This document shows, one piece after another, positions 62,448 through 64,000 of a stretch of 64,000 nucleotides of DNA; the stretch's first letter is position 1; every line of letters begins with the position of its first letter. The stretch covers positions 1 through 64,000 of the forward strand of contig NZ_LDZY01000004.1 of NCBI RefSeq assembly GCF_001029285.1, read 5' to 3'. The notes under the pieces are model-generated. The model ran no database searches and had not been told where the DNA came from. It was given only the letters and a program-made list of their open reading frames with translations. The DNA comes from Desulfosporosinus acididurans (GTDB lineage Bacteria; Bacillota; Desulfitobacteriia; Desulfitobacteriales; Desulfitobacteriaceae). A program made the position numbers and the translations under genes.

Positions 62448-62996
62448 ATGTTTAGAGCAATTGGAATGATTGAGGTTACTAGTATTGCAAGAGGAATTTT
62501 CGCAGCTGACCAGATGCTCAAAACTGCTTATGTTGACGTGGCCAGTGCTACTTCTGTCTGTCCTGGCAAATATATCACGATCGTTCACGGAGATGTAGCA
62601 GCGGTTGAAAGCTCTGTTAGTGCAGGTGTTGCTGTAGCAGGAGAATATTTGGCTGATAGCTTTGTTCTTCCCAATGTTCATCAAGGGGTTTTCCCGGCTA
62701 TTACGGCAACAACGGTACCGGAAGGTACTGGTGCGCTTGGAATTATAGAGTCATTTTCCATGGCAACCATGATTACCGCTGCTGATGCAGCCCTAAAAGC
62801 CGCCGATATTCAGGCTCTGGAACTTCGCCTGGGCAGGGGACTTGGCGGCAAAGCGTACTTCACCTTCACCGGAGATGTTGCCGCAGTAGAAGCCGGTATT
62901 GAAGCTGGGAAAGCCATTGCTCTGGAAAAAGGATTGCTCGTTGATACGGAAGTAATTCCTTCGCCATCTGAGCGATTATGGAGCTCTTTATTGTAA
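62448..62996 (+). CDS. pduT: PduT-like trimeric BMC-T shell protein with 4Fe-4S cysteine
   Basis: A 182-residue protein with two BMC domains in tandem (AIGMIEVTSIARGIFAAD; ALGIIESFSMATMITAAD). Cys38 in SVCPGKY matches the cysteine that, three per trimer, binds a 4Fe-4S cluster at the PduT pore. It probably conducts electrons between the cytosol and the lumen with the PduS-like protein encoded just upstream. Confidence 0.93.
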   Translation: MFRAIGMIEVTSIARGIFAADQMLKTAYVDVASATSVCPGKYITIVHGDVAAVESSVSAGVAVAGEYLADSFVLPNVHQGVFPAITATTVPEGTGALGIIESFSMATMITAADAALKAADIQALELRLGRGLGGKAYFTFTGDVAAVEAGIEAGKAIALEKGLLVDTEVIPSPSERLWSSLL

Positions 62997-63060
62997 AGCT
63001 GAATTTTTTCTTCCTATATAATGTATGCATTTTAAAGATTCAGTGAAAGGAGGTGTGATC

Positions 63061-63738
63061 TTGAAAAAACTTGTTTGCGCCGATGAGGTGAAAGCAGCAG
63101 CAGCAAAGGGACAAAAAATATTCTGTGTTGAGGGCAATGCGATTATTACACCTTCAGCCAGGGATATGGCTAAAGATTTGGGGATAGAATTCACTGAAGG
63201 TTCGGTTCCTGCAGTAGACCATAGTTGCAATGTAAGTGAAATGCAGAAGGATACAATCCGAGGAACAGAGATAGACAGAGATTTGATCTATCAAGTGGTC
63301 AAGGCCGTTTTGATGAATAAGGTTTTGCAAAATAGCTCATTGTCTGTTCCTGTAACACCGTTTTTGTCAGAGAGTGAACCGAAAAGCGGACTAAAAATTG
63401 TGCGGGGCAGAACAGTAAATTTTGAAAAGTTTGATACAGGAAATTCAAGTTCCAACGTGGCGTACCGAGAAGTTGTCAGTCAACATGATTCTCAAATGAG
63501 TGCGGGTTTTTTAACGATTGAAAAGTCCAGTTTTGATTGGGAATTATGTTATGAAGAGATTGATATTATTCTCGAAGGAAGCCTGTCCCTCACTATAAAT
63601 AATAAAACCTATGAGGCCTGCCAGGGTGATGTTCTTTTTATACCGAAAGGTTCGAAGGTAACTTGGAGTTCTACCGGGTATGTCAAACTCTTCTATGTAA
63701 CCTATCCGGCAAACTGGCCTGACCTTAAGGCAGAATAG
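63061..63738 (+). CDS. eutQ: EutQ-like cupin protein
   Basis: A 225-residue protein. The N-terminal module (KLVCADEVKAAAAKGQKIFC; ITPSARDMAKDLGIEF) resembles the EutQ/EutT opening, and the C-terminal half is a EutQ-type cupin (EEIDIILEGSLSLTINN; GDVLFIPKGSKVTW). EutQ has been linked to compartment assembly and acetate kinase activity. TTG 63061 with a strong AAAGGAGGTG site is preferred to ATG 63025. Confidence 0.9.
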   Translation: MKKLVCADEVKAAAAKGQKIFCVEGNAIITPSARDMAKDLGIEFTEGSVPAVDHSCNVSEMQKDTIRGTEIDRDLIYQVVKAVLMNKVLQNSSLSVPVTPFLSESEPKSGLKIVRGRTVNFEKFDTGNSSSNVAYREVVSQHDSQMSAGFLTIEKSSFDWELCYEEIDIILEGSLSLTINNKTYEACQGDVLFIPKGSKVTWSSTGYVKLFYVTYPANWPDLKAE

Positions 63739-63749
63739 GAGAGAATGTT

Positions 63750-64000
63750 ATGCAAGCGCTTGGCTTAATTGAGACACGGGGATTTCTCGCTGCGGTTGAA
63801 TGCGCAGACGTCATGCTCAAAGCGGCGCAAGTGGAACTTGTAGGGAGAACCTTTGTCGGCGGCGGTCTTGTCATGATTGCAGTAACCGGTGACGTGGGAG
63901 CCGTTCAAGCTTCAGTGGAAGCCGGTGCAGCAGCGGCTAAGCAGATAAGAAACACATCACTAGTTTCACAACATGTAATTCCCAGACCAGATAGCCATAT
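63750..64000 (+). CDS. BMC-H shell protein (cut by window end)
   Basis: The first 83 codons of another hexameric shell protein (ALGLIETRGFLAAVECADVM; GGLVMIAVTGDVGAVQASVE). AGGAGAG precedes ATG 63750. The frame is open at the window edge, so the operon continues. Confidence 0.92.
   Translation, partial: MQALGLIETRGFLAAVECADVMLKAAQVELVGRTFVGGGLVMIAVTGDVGAVQASVEAGAAAAKQIRNTSLVSQHVIPRPDSH

Noticed and set aside
1-64000. CRISPR array, prophage, tRNA or rRNA genes
   Set aside because: No regularly spaced repeats, phage structural genes, or tRNA/rRNA signatures were seen on either strand.

Overview
The window looks like a chromosome segment of an anaerobic, spore-forming, low-to-mid GC Firmicute of the Peptococcaceae type (Desulfosporosinus/Desulfitobacterium-like). 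The reasons are Firmicute ribosome-binding sites and riboswitches, a DUF1657 spore-type protein, a small siroheme sulfite/nitrite reductase, a sulfide:quinone-reductase-like flavoprotein, an octaheme cytochrome, and oxygen-sensitive glycyl radical chemistry. The genus is an inference; no rRNA or tRNA gene was found.

Region by region: 1-5.5 kb holds the end of an IS110-type transposase, a ThiC-family gene, a PAS protein, an XRE regulator/hydrolase pair behind a 40-bp perfect palindrome, and a TetR regulator with matching operators around the promoter of a C_GCAxxG redox protein. 6-11 kb has a soluble MgtE-like protein, a KimA-like permease and an SLC13/ArsB-like permease. 11.3-14.2 kb is a short operon of an octaheme HAO-family cytochrome, an eight-helix membrane partner and a cupin, behind a CRP/FNR-type site. 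14.2-18.7 kb has a slipin, an ArsP/YraQ permease, a siroheme reductase and an SQR-like flavoprotein. 19-21.2 kb is a diverged duplicate of 9.66-10.04 kb: one copy keeps the chemoreceptor and lost the permease, the other keeps the permease and lost the chemoreceptor. 21.5-31.6 kb is mixed housekeeping and accessory material: a Tat-exported propeller protein, a VWA/metallopeptidase protein, a frameshifted flavin reductase, split transketolase, acetyltransferases, and a SAM riboswitch ahead of a 68-residue protein and peptide deformylase.

31.8-39.4 kb is a ydaJKLMN-type exopolysaccharide operon including a c-di-GMP receptor. It is followed by a chemoreceptor under a c-di-GMP-I riboswitch, and further on by a PilZ protein, so c-di-GMP probably connects surface polysaccharide, taxis and motility here. 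42.4-46 kb has a MarR/Bcr-CflA pair and an amino-acid permease under a lysine riboswitch. 46.4-51.7 kb has small proteins, DoxX, PilZ and a third chemoreceptor.

52.3 kb to the window end is a bacterial microcompartment locus for choline breakdown: shell hexamers, an acylating aldehyde dehydrogenase, choline trimethylamine-lyase CutC, its activase CutD, and EutS-, EutP-, EutT-, EutJ-, EutN-, PduS-, PduT- and EutQ-like proteins, all on the plus strand and running off the end. CutC has every expected active-site residue, but the aldehyde dehydrogenase has serine at the catalytic cysteine position.

Seven copies of a small palindromic repeat (a short ~115-bp and a long ~180-bp subfamily) are scattered between genes. 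One sits between the promoter and the aptamer of the SAM riboswitch.
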